A DNA stretch of 47,563 nt, taken from the NCBI GenBank assembly GCA_021740785.1, contig JAIOZI010000038.1:1-47563 (forward strand). Direction: 5' to 3'. Origin of the DNA: Melioribacteraceae bacterium. Its GTDB lineage: Bacteria > Bacteroidota > Ignavibacteria > Ignavibacteriales > Melioribacteraceae. Below the pieces are notes generated by a model. It was given only the letters and a program-made list of their open reading frames with translations. It had not been told where the DNA came from and did not search any database. The position numbers and the translations under genes are program-made. This document shows, in pieces, positions 24,692 through 32,509 of this stretch (positions are counted from its first letter, which is position 1; every line of letters begins with the position of its first letter).

Positions 24692-25972
24692 CTAAGTAAC
24701 TAAATCCTCTTTTGCGCGCGGATATAATTTGTATTCACCGGTTTCAACTATTTCCCTTATTCTAATAATTGAATTGAAAATATCCTTAAAAGATGTATAC
24801 AGCGGCGCAATTCCTAATCGTATATTGTTGGGCGGACGGAAATCCGGAATAATTTTAATCCCGTTATTTTTTGGAGCAATCATTGCTTTACTAATTCTAA
24901 AAGCTTCATCGTGTTTAATTGAAATATGGGAACCCCGCAAATCGCTTTTGAGCGGAGACGAAATTGAAAAATCAATGGGGAGTAAAAATTGTTTAATCAA
25001 TTCGATCAAAAAATTTGTCTCATCAATACTCTTCTTTCTTATATTTTCAATCCCAGCTTCAATAATAATATTTAATCCCGGTTCAATTGCTGCGAGAGAA
25101 AGAATGTTCGGTGTTCCCACACCAAATTTGTTTATGGAATCAGCATGTTTATATTCGAGATTAAATTCAAAGGGACGCTGATCACCAAACCATCCCCAAA
25201 TCGGATTTATCAATTTTTCTTGAAGATCTTTTCTTATGTACAAGAACGCAGGTGCTCCCGGTCCGCCATTCAAATATTTATAAGTACACCCAATTGCCAA
25301 ATCGGCATTACATTCTTTTAATTTAATCGGGACGACACCAGCCGAATGACTTAAATCCCATAAAACAATTGCTCCTTTTTCTTGAGCGGCTTTTGTTATT
25401 TTTTTCATGTCATAGAGAAAAGAGCTTTTGTAGGCAGCATGACTTAATGTAAGCAGAGCGGTTTTTTCATTTATTAATTCAACCAATTGATTAGTTTCTA
25501 TAGAAATATTATCGTTGCTCTTTGCAATTATGATTTCATAATTCGGGAAATGATTCTCAACAATTCCCTGAAGAATATAATGATCGGACGGAAAGTTTAA
25601 GTTATCAGTTAAAATTTGTGATTTGTTCTGCGAAGTTTTTAATACTCCGAAAACCAGTTTATATAGATTTATAGAAGTAGAATCTCCGACAAATATTTCA
25701 TCATCCCTTGCGCCAACTATCTGTGCGATTTTTGATGCGGTTCTTTCCGGTAAATTGATCCAGTTTTCGTTCCAGCTTCGGATTAATCTTTCACCCCATT
25801 GATGTTTGACAGCCTGTTCCATCAGCCTGATGGTTTCAACCGGGAGTCTACCGAGTGAATTACCGTCAAGGTAAATTAAATTTTCTCCCGAAGTGAAAAA
25901 TTTATCGCGATACTTTTTTAATACATCCGATGAATCAAGTTCATTAGCTTGTTCCAAATATTTTTGAATCAT
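24692..25972 (-). CDS. kynU: kynureninase
   Basis: A 426-residue PLP-dependent aminotransferase class V enzyme that splits kynurenine (or 3-hydroxykynurenine) to anthranilate (or 3-hydroxyanthranilate) and alanine. It starts in the family manner (YLDGNSLGRLP), has NFPSDHYI, the PLP aspartate and histidine in WDLSHSAGVVP, and the Schiff-base lysine K232 in CTYKYLNGGPGAPAFLY; SDLRGSHISIKH matches the C-terminal arginine loop. Length fits. Its start overlaps the stop of the SGNH hydrolase gene by four bases, so the two are co-transcribed and coupled. No kynA or kynB is nearby. Confidence 0.92.
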   Translation of the reverse strand: MIQKYLEQANELDSSDVLKKYRDKFFTSGENLIYLDGNSLGRLPVETIRLMEQAVKHQWGERLIRSWNENWINLPERTASKIAQIVGARDDEIFVGDSTSINLYKLVFGVLKTSQNKSQILTDNLNFPSDHYILQGIVENHFPNYEIIIAKSNDNISIETNQLVELINEKTALLTLSHAAYKSSFLYDMKKITKAAQEKGAIVLWDLSHSAGVVPIKLKECNADLAIGCTYKYLNGGPGAPAFLYIRKDLQEKLINPIWGWFGDQRPFEFNLEYKHADSINKFGVGTPNILSLAAIEPGLNIIIEAGIENIRKKSIDETNFLIELIKQFLLPIDFSISSPLKSDLRGSHISIKHDEAFRISKAMIAPKNNGIKIIPDFRPPNNIRLGIAPLYTSFKDIFNSIIRIREIVETGEYKLYPRAKEDLVT

Positions 25973-26679
25973 TTCAAAACCATTTCAATTACATGAGGTA
26001 AAATTCGTTTAACCCAGAGGGAGTACATTTTTCCGGATGGATGCAGACCGTCTTCAGCAATTAATGACTTGTCGCCGGCAGCATGTTTTGAAATATCCGT
26101 AATATTGAAATAGCGCACATTCATCTTTTCGGTTATTTCCTTTTTTACCGAATTATAATCTGCAATTTCATTTGAGATTTTTTCAACATCCCTGCCGGCG
26201 GCGAAAGGTGTTACCGACCAATCCGGTATTGATAACACAAAGACTTTTGAAGTATCTCCATCTGCAAATTTTATTGCGGTTGAAAGAAGGTCAATAAATT
26301 CATCCCGGAAATTTTCCACCGGTCTCCCGCGGTATTGATTATTAACACCGATAAGCAGAGAAACTAATTGGTAAGAATCGGAAATTGCTGAATCAATTAT
26401 TGCAGATTTTAATTCATCTGTTGTCCATCCGGTTCGTGCTATTATTGTTGTTTGTTCAACTTCAATTCCGGCGGCATTCAGGGAATCAGCTAATTGCACA
26501 GGGAAGCGCTCCCTTTCTGAAACACTTTCACCTATTGTATAACTATCGCCCAGCGCCAGGTATTTTATTCTCATATTCATTTCTTGTTTTACTGATCTGA
26601 TGTTCTGATTGTTGTTTGATTTGCATGAAATTAATATTAATAATGAAATCAAAAAAGTTAGAATAAGTTTTGTCATCAT
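25969..26679 (-). CDS. SGNH/GDSL hydrolase, lipoprotein
   Basis: A 236-residue SGNH esterase/lipase. N-terminal signal peptide with lipobox LISC (cysteine 19), then block I LALGDSYTIG with catalytic S46, block III GVNNQ (Asn), and block V DGLHPSG with D210 and H213. All catalytic blocks are intact, so it is an outer-membrane or periplasm-anchored hydrolase of unknown acyl substrate. It overlaps kynU by four bases at its 3' end and would be its upstream partner. MM at the start leaves two possible start codons. Confidence 0.87.
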   Translation of the reverse strand: MMTKLILTFLISLLILISCKSNNNQNIRSVKQEMNMRIKYLALGDSYTIGESVSERERFPVQLADSLNAAGIEVEQTTIIARTGWTTDELKSAIIDSAISDSYQLVSLLIGVNNQYRGRPVENFRDEFIDLLSTAIKFADGDTSKVFVLSIPDWSVTPFAAGRDVEKISNEIADYNSVKKEITEKMNVRYFNITDISKHAAGDKSLIAEDGLHPSGKMYSLWVKRILPHVIEMVLK

Positions 26680-26942
26680 TCATCCAAATTGAGTTGGCTT
26701 AACGATTTTAATAATGAATGAGCCTGCTTTAAAAAAGTAAAATTACTATTAATATTCTTTGATTTTGCAATAATATCGAAATCAAAAAATATTCAAATTG
26801 GGCTTTTTAGATTCGGCTCATGAATTAGAAAAAAAAATCTGTATTGTGAAACTAAAGTTATTTGCAAATTAATGATACTTTATTATTTTGACATCTCTAC
26901 TTTCTAATTCGTCGGGGATAACCAAAATATGGGGAGAAATTA

Positions 26943-28256
26943 GTGTCCGCTCGTACCTTTCGCACAATTAAGTTTTCATTGCTGATAATTATTATTGTTT
27001 TGAATAATAATATTTGCGGGCAGTGGAGCAGCCAAAAAAGCAATACTAAAAATCATTTGAGAAGCATTGACTTTGTTAGTAAAGACCTCGGCTGGGCAGT
27101 TGGTGTAAACGGTACAATAATAAATACCACCGATGGCGGGACTACTTGGAATAATCAAATTAGCGGATCTGTACAATGGTTGACCGCAGTCGATTTTTAT
27201 AATGAATATAGTGGTTTAGCGGTCGGATGGTACGGTACTATGTTGAAAACAACCGACGGCGGATTTACCTGGCATGAAATTCAAATCGATTCAAAAGCTC
27301 ATATTTTTGACGTTCATTACCTAAGCAATGATACGGTGATATGTGTCGGTGATAAGGGATCAATACTGCGTTCAACTGACGGCGGTACAACCTGGAGAAT
27401 TAAGAATATTTCCAGGAAGTTGATTCTAAACAGAGTAGATTTTGCTGATAAAAAGAACGGAATAGCTGTCGGGGAAAAACAAACCATAGTAGTAACAAAT
27501 GACGGCGGAATGACCTGGGAAAAAATTACTTCTCAATTAATCAAAAGTGATTTGAAAGATGTTGATATGCTGGATTCAAAATCGGCTTGGACGGTTGGTT
27601 CGGGCGGAGTAATATTAATCACAAATGACGGCGGCAGAATTTGGGCAAAGCAAAAAACTAGCTACAATCATGTGCTGTACGGAATCAGCATGGTGAATAA
27701 AATGAGGGGATGGGCGGCAGGTGATAACGGGATTGTTTTGATTACAATCAATGGCGGTGAAGATTGGATCAAATGGCCCCGGACAAATATTGATGTAATT
27801 TATGATATCGATTTTTTTAATGAAACTAACGGATGGCTTGCCGGTAAAAACGGTGAAGTTGCAGCTTATAATAAGGAAATTCTTCAGGAAGCTATCGTTA
27901 CCGGTTTTACAATTGCAGCAGTAATAGTCTCAATTGTTCTAACAATAATTATCGGAGCGGTATTTATGTGGCTTGGCGCAATTATGGCTGGGATTGATAT
28001 ATCCGATGCAGTAAGACCTGCAATTTTAACATCAATTGCAATTACATTGGCGACATGGACAATATCAATTGTTTTTTCCTTTCTGGAAGTTTGGCCGCTT
28101 GCCGGATTTATCCTTGGAATTATTGCCTCCATCTATATTATTAAGTTACTGTTCCAAACATCTTTCGGTAAAGCTGCATTAATTTGGTTCTTTAACATCC
28201 TGGCTGTTATTGCCGCCGGATTTCTTATCGTAATGTTCGGACTCGCATTTATTTAG
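26943..28256 (+). CDS. YCF48-type beta-propeller fused to a membrane domain
   Basis: A 437-residue protein. Signal peptide or anchor at about residues 10-27, then seven repeats (about 42 residues each) of the YCF48/BNR type, e.g. GWAVGVNGTIINTTDGGTTW, GLAVGWYGTMLKTTDGGFTW, GIAVGEKQTIVVTNDGG, ending in GWLAGKNGEVAAYN. This is the plant/cyanobacterial photosystem II assembly-factor fold, widespread as extracytoplasmic propellers. Residues about 315-437 hold at least four membrane helices, an unusual addition. The start is GTG at 26943 with GGGGAGA upstream. Repeats six and seven are less exact than the first five. Confidence 0.8.
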   Translation: MSARTFRTIKFSLLIIIIVLNNNICGQWSSQKSNTKNHLRSIDFVSKDLGWAVGVNGTIINTTDGGTTWNNQISGSVQWLTAVDFYNEYSGLAVGWYGTMLKTTDGGFTWHEIQIDSKAHIFDVHYLSNDTVICVGDKGSILRSTDGGTTWRIKNISRKLILNRVDFADKKNGIAVGEKQTIVVTNDGGMTWEKITSQLIKSDLKDVDMLDSKSAWTVGSGGVILITNDGGRIWAKQKTSYNHVLYGISMVNKMRGWAAGDNGIVLITINGGEDWIKWPRTNIDVIYDIDFFNETNGWLAGKNGEVAAYNKEILQEAIVTGFTIAAVIVSIVLTIIIGAVFMWLGAIMAGIDISDAVRPAILTSIAITLATWTISIVFSFLEVWPLAGFILGIIASIYIIKLLFQTSFGKAALIWFFNILAVIAAGFLIVMFGLAFI

Positions 28257-28343
28257 GTGCACTAATTTATCTGTTTACAATTTTGTGTTTTGTTATTAAG
28301 TTCACTTAAACATTACAGTTCTTTTATGTTGGGGAGTAAATCC

Positions 28344-29309
28344 ATGACTAATACCTTTAGGAAAGTTGTTCTTTTTATCTTTCCTATATTTTTCTTTTCT
28401 GCATGTGCGAATGTGACGGATATGCTTTATTTACAGGATGTTTCGGTATATGCCCCAATCAATCAGCCTCCAATTAATATTGTAAATTCAGACTCATCAA
28501 AACATCTCATCATCTCTCCTCGAATTTTTATAAATGGTTCTAAAAATTTTACAGGTAAGGTTGACGGTCATACATATGTGAACGACAAGGGTATTTTTCA
28601 AGTTGATACTTCATTCACACCAGATGGATTCAGACAATTCAACGAACCGCCTGCAGTGAATATTTATGAATATTCGGAAGATAATTTAAACTGGTACGTC
28701 CCCGATTTTAGCGCTGGCTTCGATATTGACTTTAAAGCCAACCAGCATTTTTCGATTACATCCGGGGTTAGCGTATCCCAGTTAAATCAAGAGAGTCTTT
28801 ACAGTTGGAAACTGGGAGCCGGATTCTCAGGCATGGAAGGAAATTTTGGATTGCGTTTAGATGCCGGTGTTATTTGGAGTGAATCAATTTATTATGCTGA
28901 AACTGTGCTGATTAGAAATTCGGGAACTAATCCGGGAGAAGTTTTCTTCTTTGTGGATAAGGCGAAAACAACCAACGCAGATCATTACTTCAGCATAAAT
29001 TTAAGTTATGAGGACGGTGATTTGCCAATCAATCCTTTTATTGGATTTACATATTCCCGGCAGACGATTTTAGATATTGAACCGCGGAATTTGAAGAGCC
29101 CCATCGATAGACGTGCTGCTTTAATTAAAGAAGATTTTCGCGGAACCAAAAGCATCGGGTCTATGATCATTACTCCCGGGGTTTATATTAAGATTAGTGA
29201 TTGGAACCGGCTGCTGTTTGGAATAAGAATATTCAACAGTGACGATATAAGAAAGACTGCTGGTGGCAGCATTGTTGTTCCGATGATTCAACTCGATCTA
29301 ATCCTATAA
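28344..29309 (+). CDS. uncharacterised lipoprotein with beta-rich body
   Basis: A 321-residue protein whose start at 28344 (GGGGAG eight bases upstream) opens a lipoprotein signal peptide with lipobox FFSAC. The mature part is rich in alternating aromatic and polar residues with strand-like segments (e.g. FSITSGVSVSQLN, FGLRLDAGVIWSE, FSINLSYEDG, LLFGIRIF), suggesting an outer-membrane beta-barrel or beta-sandwich. No family is recognised. The open frame also reads from 28290, but that would put the signal peptide in the interior. Confidence 0.6.
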   Translation: MTNTFRKVVLFIFPIFFFSACANVTDMLYLQDVSVYAPINQPPINIVNSDSSKHLIISPRIFINGSKNFTGKVDGHTYVNDKGIFQVDTSFTPDGFRQFNEPPAVNIYEYSEDNLNWYVPDFSAGFDIDFKANQHFSITSGVSVSQLNQESLYSWKLGAGFSGMEGNFGLRLDAGVIWSESIYYAETVLIRNSGTNPGEVFFFVDKAKTTNADHYFSINLSYEDGDLPINPFIGFTYSRQTILDIEPRNLKSPIDRRAALIKEDFRGTKSIGSMIITPGVYIKISDWNRLLFGIRIFNSDDIRKTAGGSIVVPMIQLDLIL

Positions 29310-29421
29310 TTATTTTACATCCGGCAAAAGTCATTTCGATTTGTACTTATCTTTAAGCTAATTATTTGATATTTTTACTGATTCAATATTTTTCAAAAAG
29401 TGAATTATAAAGGAGTAGGGA

Positions 29422-30165
29422 ATGAAGAAACACAATTTATATATTGCTGTGATTTTAGTGATCTTTATGATTGCATGCGGAGAAGAGAAAAAAGAAACCG
29501 AGCAATTGTCTGATGGAACTCATAAGGTGAAAGTCGTTGAAAAAATGGATGCAGCCGGATATTCATATTTGAATGTAGAAGAAGATTCAAAAACATATTG
29601 GATTGCCGTACCGACTATGAATATTGAACCTGGAGAATATGTTTACTATTCAAGATCGATGGAGATGACTAATTTTAAAAGCAACACTTTAGACAGAACA
29701 TTTGATTCGATATTGTTTGTTGAAGATGCGTCAATGAATGCAGGTACAGCCGGAGCGGGAAGTATGCAAATGCCCGAAGGTCACCCGCAAATTCAATCCA
29801 GCAACAAAATGCCCGAAAGTCATCCAGATGTAAAAACTGCCGGAAAAATGGAAGTTGAGATTGAACCGGTTAGCGGCGGCTCAACTGTGGCTGATATATT
29901 TAAAAACAAATCGGAATTAGCCGGTAAACCGGTTGTTATTCATGGTAAGGTTACAAAATTTAACGGCGGAATAATGGGGCGTAATTGGATTCACATCCAG
30001 GACGGAACAGATTATAATGGAAGTTTTGATCTGCTTGTTACTAGTCAGGAAGAGTTCAAAGTTGGCGATGTTGTAACTTTGGAAGGAAAAGTTGCCGTTG
30101 ATCAAGACTTCGGCGCAGGTTATGCTTATGATGTTCTGATTGAAGAAGCTGCTGCAAAAAAATAA
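29422..30165 (+). CDS. NrfJ-like OB-fold lipoprotein
   Basis: A 247-residue protein. Lipobox FMIAC (cysteine 19) ends the signal peptide. A central stretch holds two tandem motifs, EGHPQIQSSNKMPE and ESHPDVKTAGKM, i.e. an MP-E-(G/S)-H-P-x repeat with possible metal or haem-related contacts. The C-terminal 100 residues (KNKSELAGKPVVIHGKV to DVLIEEA) look like an OB-fold of the NrfJ / DNA-binding-like class common in Bacteroidota lipoproteins. AAGGAG precedes the ATG and a terminator follows. Confidence 0.75.
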   Translation: MKKHNLYIAVILVIFMIACGEEKKETEQLSDGTHKVKVVEKMDAAGYSYLNVEEDSKTYWIAVPTMNIEPGEYVYYSRSMEMTNFKSNTLDRTFDSILFVEDASMNAGTAGAGSMQMPEGHPQIQSSNKMPESHPDVKTAGKMEVEIEPVSGGSTVADIFKNKSELAGKPVVIHGKVTKFNGGIMGRNWIHIQDGTDYNGSFDLLVTSQEEFKVGDVVTLEGKVAVDQDFGAGYAYDVLIEEAAAKK

Positions 30166-30180
30166 AATTCACTCTGATTA

Positions 30181-30211
30181 AAAACCCGGTTTAATTATCC
30201 CGGGTTTTTTT
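30181..30211 (+). terminator. terminator after the NrfJ-like lipoprotein gene
   Basis: AAAACCCGG (30181-30189) and CCGGGTTTT (30200-30208) form a 9-bp stem running into T residues. The next gene starts 14 bases later. Confidence 0.85.
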
Positions 30212-30224
30212 ATCAATAATAATT

Positions 30225-31268
30225 GTGCAAAACTCCAATCGAAGATACCGTTCGGGAACAGCTGACATTCTTAAAGGAATTGCAGTTATTTTCATGATTC
30301 AAGTCCATATTACAGAGCTGTTTCTAAAACCAGAAATTTATAATAGTATTACCGGAAAAATTTCACTTTTTCTCGGCGGACCTCCGGCAGCGCCTTTGTT
30401 CATGGCTGTGATGGGCTATTTCCTTGCAGCATCAAGTAAAATATTTTCACGAAAATTAATACGCGGATTTCAATTACTTGGACTGGGATTGATTCTTAAC
30501 ATTGCGCTCAATGCCAATCTTTTGATTTCAATCTATTCCGGTGAATTTAATCTCAATCCTTACGAATATATTTTCGGAGCCGATATTCTTTTTCTTGCGG
30601 GGCTCTCTATCATTGCAACAGCGCTATTAGAAAAGTTTTTTGGGCGAAAGATAATCTATTACATAATCTTATTACCGATTCCTATTTTGATTCACAGTAT
30701 TTTACCTCAAAGCGAGAATGATATAATAAAATACTTCAACGCATTATTTTGGGGTGAGTATAGCTGGAGTTACTTTCCTTTCTTCCCTTGGTTTTCATAT
30801 GTTCTTGCGGGTTATGTATTTTACTTGATTAGAAATGATAACCTATTAATAAAATATCGAATGCAATTGAATTCTATTCTAATATTTATTGCTGTTCCGT
30901 TTGTAATGTTTTTCTCTTATGCAGTGAATGTAAGCAGCACGCTTCATGAATATTATCATCATGAATTTCTATTCTTTTTATGGGTCTTGGGTTTTCTTCT
31001 CCTTTTCGTTTTTGTCGCGGATTATCTCGAAATGAAGATTGGAAATCAAATAATCATGAAAGGAATTAAATATTTGGGCGTGAATGTAACCGCCGCTTAT
31101 GTAATTCAGTGGATAATAATCGGTAATATTTCAACAGAGATTTATAGAACAGTTGATTTAGTTTACGGTATGTTATCATTTGTTGGTGTGCTGGTTGTTA
31201 CCTATATAATGATTTACCTTTATAATAAATCCAAAGAACATTTGAGAAATTTAGATAAACCGGATTAA
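30225..31268 (+). CDS. integral membrane acyltransferase, DUF1624/HGSNAT-like
   Basis: A 347-residue polytopic membrane protein with about ten helices. The N-terminal RYRSGTADILKGIAVIFMIQVHITELF resembles the heparan-alpha-glucosaminide N-acetyltransferase/DUF1624 and acyltransferase-3 pattern, in which a His in the first helix (H of VHITE) takes part in acyl transfer. It may therefore acylate a surface glycan, but the substrate is unknown. The start codon is GTG at 30225, with no ribosome binding site visible and only 17 bases after the terminator stem; a later start would remove the family N-terminus. Confidence 0.72.
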   Translation: MQNSNRRYRSGTADILKGIAVIFMIQVHITELFLKPEIYNSITGKISLFLGGPPAAPLFMAVMGYFLAASSKIFSRKLIRGFQLLGLGLILNIALNANLLISIYSGEFNLNPYEYIFGADILFLAGLSIIATALLEKFFGRKIIYYIILLPIPILIHSILPQSENDIIKYFNALFWGEYSWSYFPFFPWFSYVLAGYVFYLIRNDNLLIKYRMQLNSILIFIAVPFVMFFSYAVNVSSTLHEYYHHEFLFFLWVLGFLLLFVFVADYLEMKIGNQIIMKGIKYLGVNVTAAYVIQWIIIGNISTEIYRTVDLVYGMLSFVGVLVVTYIMIYLYNKSKEHLRNLDKPD

Positions 31269-31747
31269 TCTAACTCAAGTTGACCTCTTGTTTTTGTAAA
31301 CCATTAAAATTGGAGAACTTGTCATTTTGAATGACACAACTAGCCGTCATTCTGAGTGTAACGGAGTGAAACGAAGAATCTTTAGAAGGCTTACAGATTC
31401 TTCGCCCCTCCAAAACCCGTCGGGACTCAGAATGACATGATGTTTTTAGATTCTTCGTTCATCAATCCCGATATAAAGCACCGAGATACATAAAACGTAA
31501 AAACGATTCACACAGAATGATACAAATGAGATCCGTCATCCTGATCGCAGCGAAGCGGAGTTTCTGTAGGTCGTCAGACTCAGAAGCGTCTTTCGGACTC
31601 TTCGAGATTCTACGAACTCCGTAGGGGTCTGTCCCGAAAACCTCGTTTGTGTCTCAAGATCGGCGAGCAGGACTCTACGAGACTCCTGTGGAGAAGAATC
31701 TTTGAACATTTTTTTAGTTATGCAACTTAATGGTATGTTTAAGTAAT
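31269..31747. other. 479 bp intergenic region between convergent genes, with palindromic repeats
   Basis: No gene seen. It holds a nested inverted repeat at 31346-31436 and a second, related but degenerate block at about 31533-31705. Open frames that cross it are not credible genes. The region lies at the 3' ends of both the acyltransferase gene and the transporter operon. Confidence 0.7.
31346..31436. repeat. nested palindromic repeat of the GTCATTCTGAG type
   Basis: Outer arms GTCATTCTGAGT (31346-31357) and ACTCAGAATGAC (31425-31436) pair perfectly over 12 bases; inner arms CGAAGAATCT (31372-31381) and AGATTCTTCG (31395-31404) pair over ten. The same head word (GTCATCCTGA) and tail word (GAAGAATCTTTGAAC) recur in the block at 31533-31710. 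Confidence 0.8.
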
Positions 31748-32509
31748 CTAAACAAACTTTTCTCTTTTTTGCAAATAGAACAAACCGAATAAAATTGATA
31801 ATATAGTTCCAGCCAATAAATATAATCGGTTGCTGTAGATTACGCTGCTCCAAATAGCCTCACTCATATCATTAGGAAGATCAAATGGATTTAGAAAAAT
31901 ATTCCATTCGGTATTGTAAAGTATTCCACTCGATATCCAAAAAATTAAACCGATAATAACCATAATAACAGCAGTACCGTTACCGTTGCGGACAACAGTA
32001 GATAGTGCAAAAGCAAGACTGCCCAAGAAGAATATCGGGAACATAAGCTGAAACACCATTTCAAATACAGGAACAACAATCAAAACAACAGAACTGATAA
32101 GGATGAGTGCAAATAAAAGAAGGAAGACAAGTATATAAATCATCAATAAACGAGGCAGCCAAACTTTGTACCTGTAGTTTGGAATAGCAAAAAGATTTTC
32201 AAGCATTCCGGAGTCTTCGTCATTTTGAATACCGAATGTAGTCGGATAAAAGATTAGTAGAATTCCCGGGAAAAGTAGAATATAGTAAGTGTCTTTTATA
32301 TCGCTAGTTGATGAAGAGAAAAAATTTATAATAACAACCAGCAGAAAAAACAACACAGCGGCGGTTAGAAAATATATAAATTTATTTGCAAAAATAATTC
32401 TAAGCGAATACTTAAACTGCTTACTCACTATATCGGTGTAATTTGCAAATATTTTCTTAAAATCCTTCAATTTATTATGCCTGCGAATTATTAAAAATAT
32501 TTGTTTCAT
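31748..32509 (-). CDS. ABC-2 type transporter permease
   Basis: A 253-residue integral membrane protein with about six helices. After a short amphipathic N-terminus (KDFKKIFANYTDIVSKQFKYSLRII) come helices at about 50-70, 92-108, 140-165, 170-190, 195-215 and 230-248. The motif NDEDSGMLENLFAIPNYRYKVWLPR is the cytoplasmic coupling stretch typical of ABC-2 permeases. It is the last gene of the minus-strand operon; its start (ATG at 32509, no good ribosome binding site) lies inside the 3' end of the RND-ABC fusion gene (stop at 32475), so the two are translationally coupled. The ATPase fused to the preceding protein is its obvious partner. Confidence 0.82.
   Translation of the reverse strand: MKQIFLIIRRHNKLKDFKKIFANYTDIVSKQFKYSLRIIFANKFIYFLTAAVLFFLLVVIINFFSSSTSDIKDTYYILLFPGILLIFYPTTFGIQNDEDSGMLENLFAIPNYRYKVWLPRLLMIYILVFLLLFALILISSVVLIVVPVFEMVFQLMFPIFFLGSLAFALSTVVRNGNGTAVIMVIIGLIFWISSGILYNTEWNIFLNPFDLPNDMSEAIWSSVIYSNRLYLLAGTILSILFGLFYLQKREKFV

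Noticed and set aside
31536-31853. Open frame at the 3' end of the transporter operon
   Set aside because: It overlaps the last permease gene in another frame and is mostly palindromic repeat sequence.
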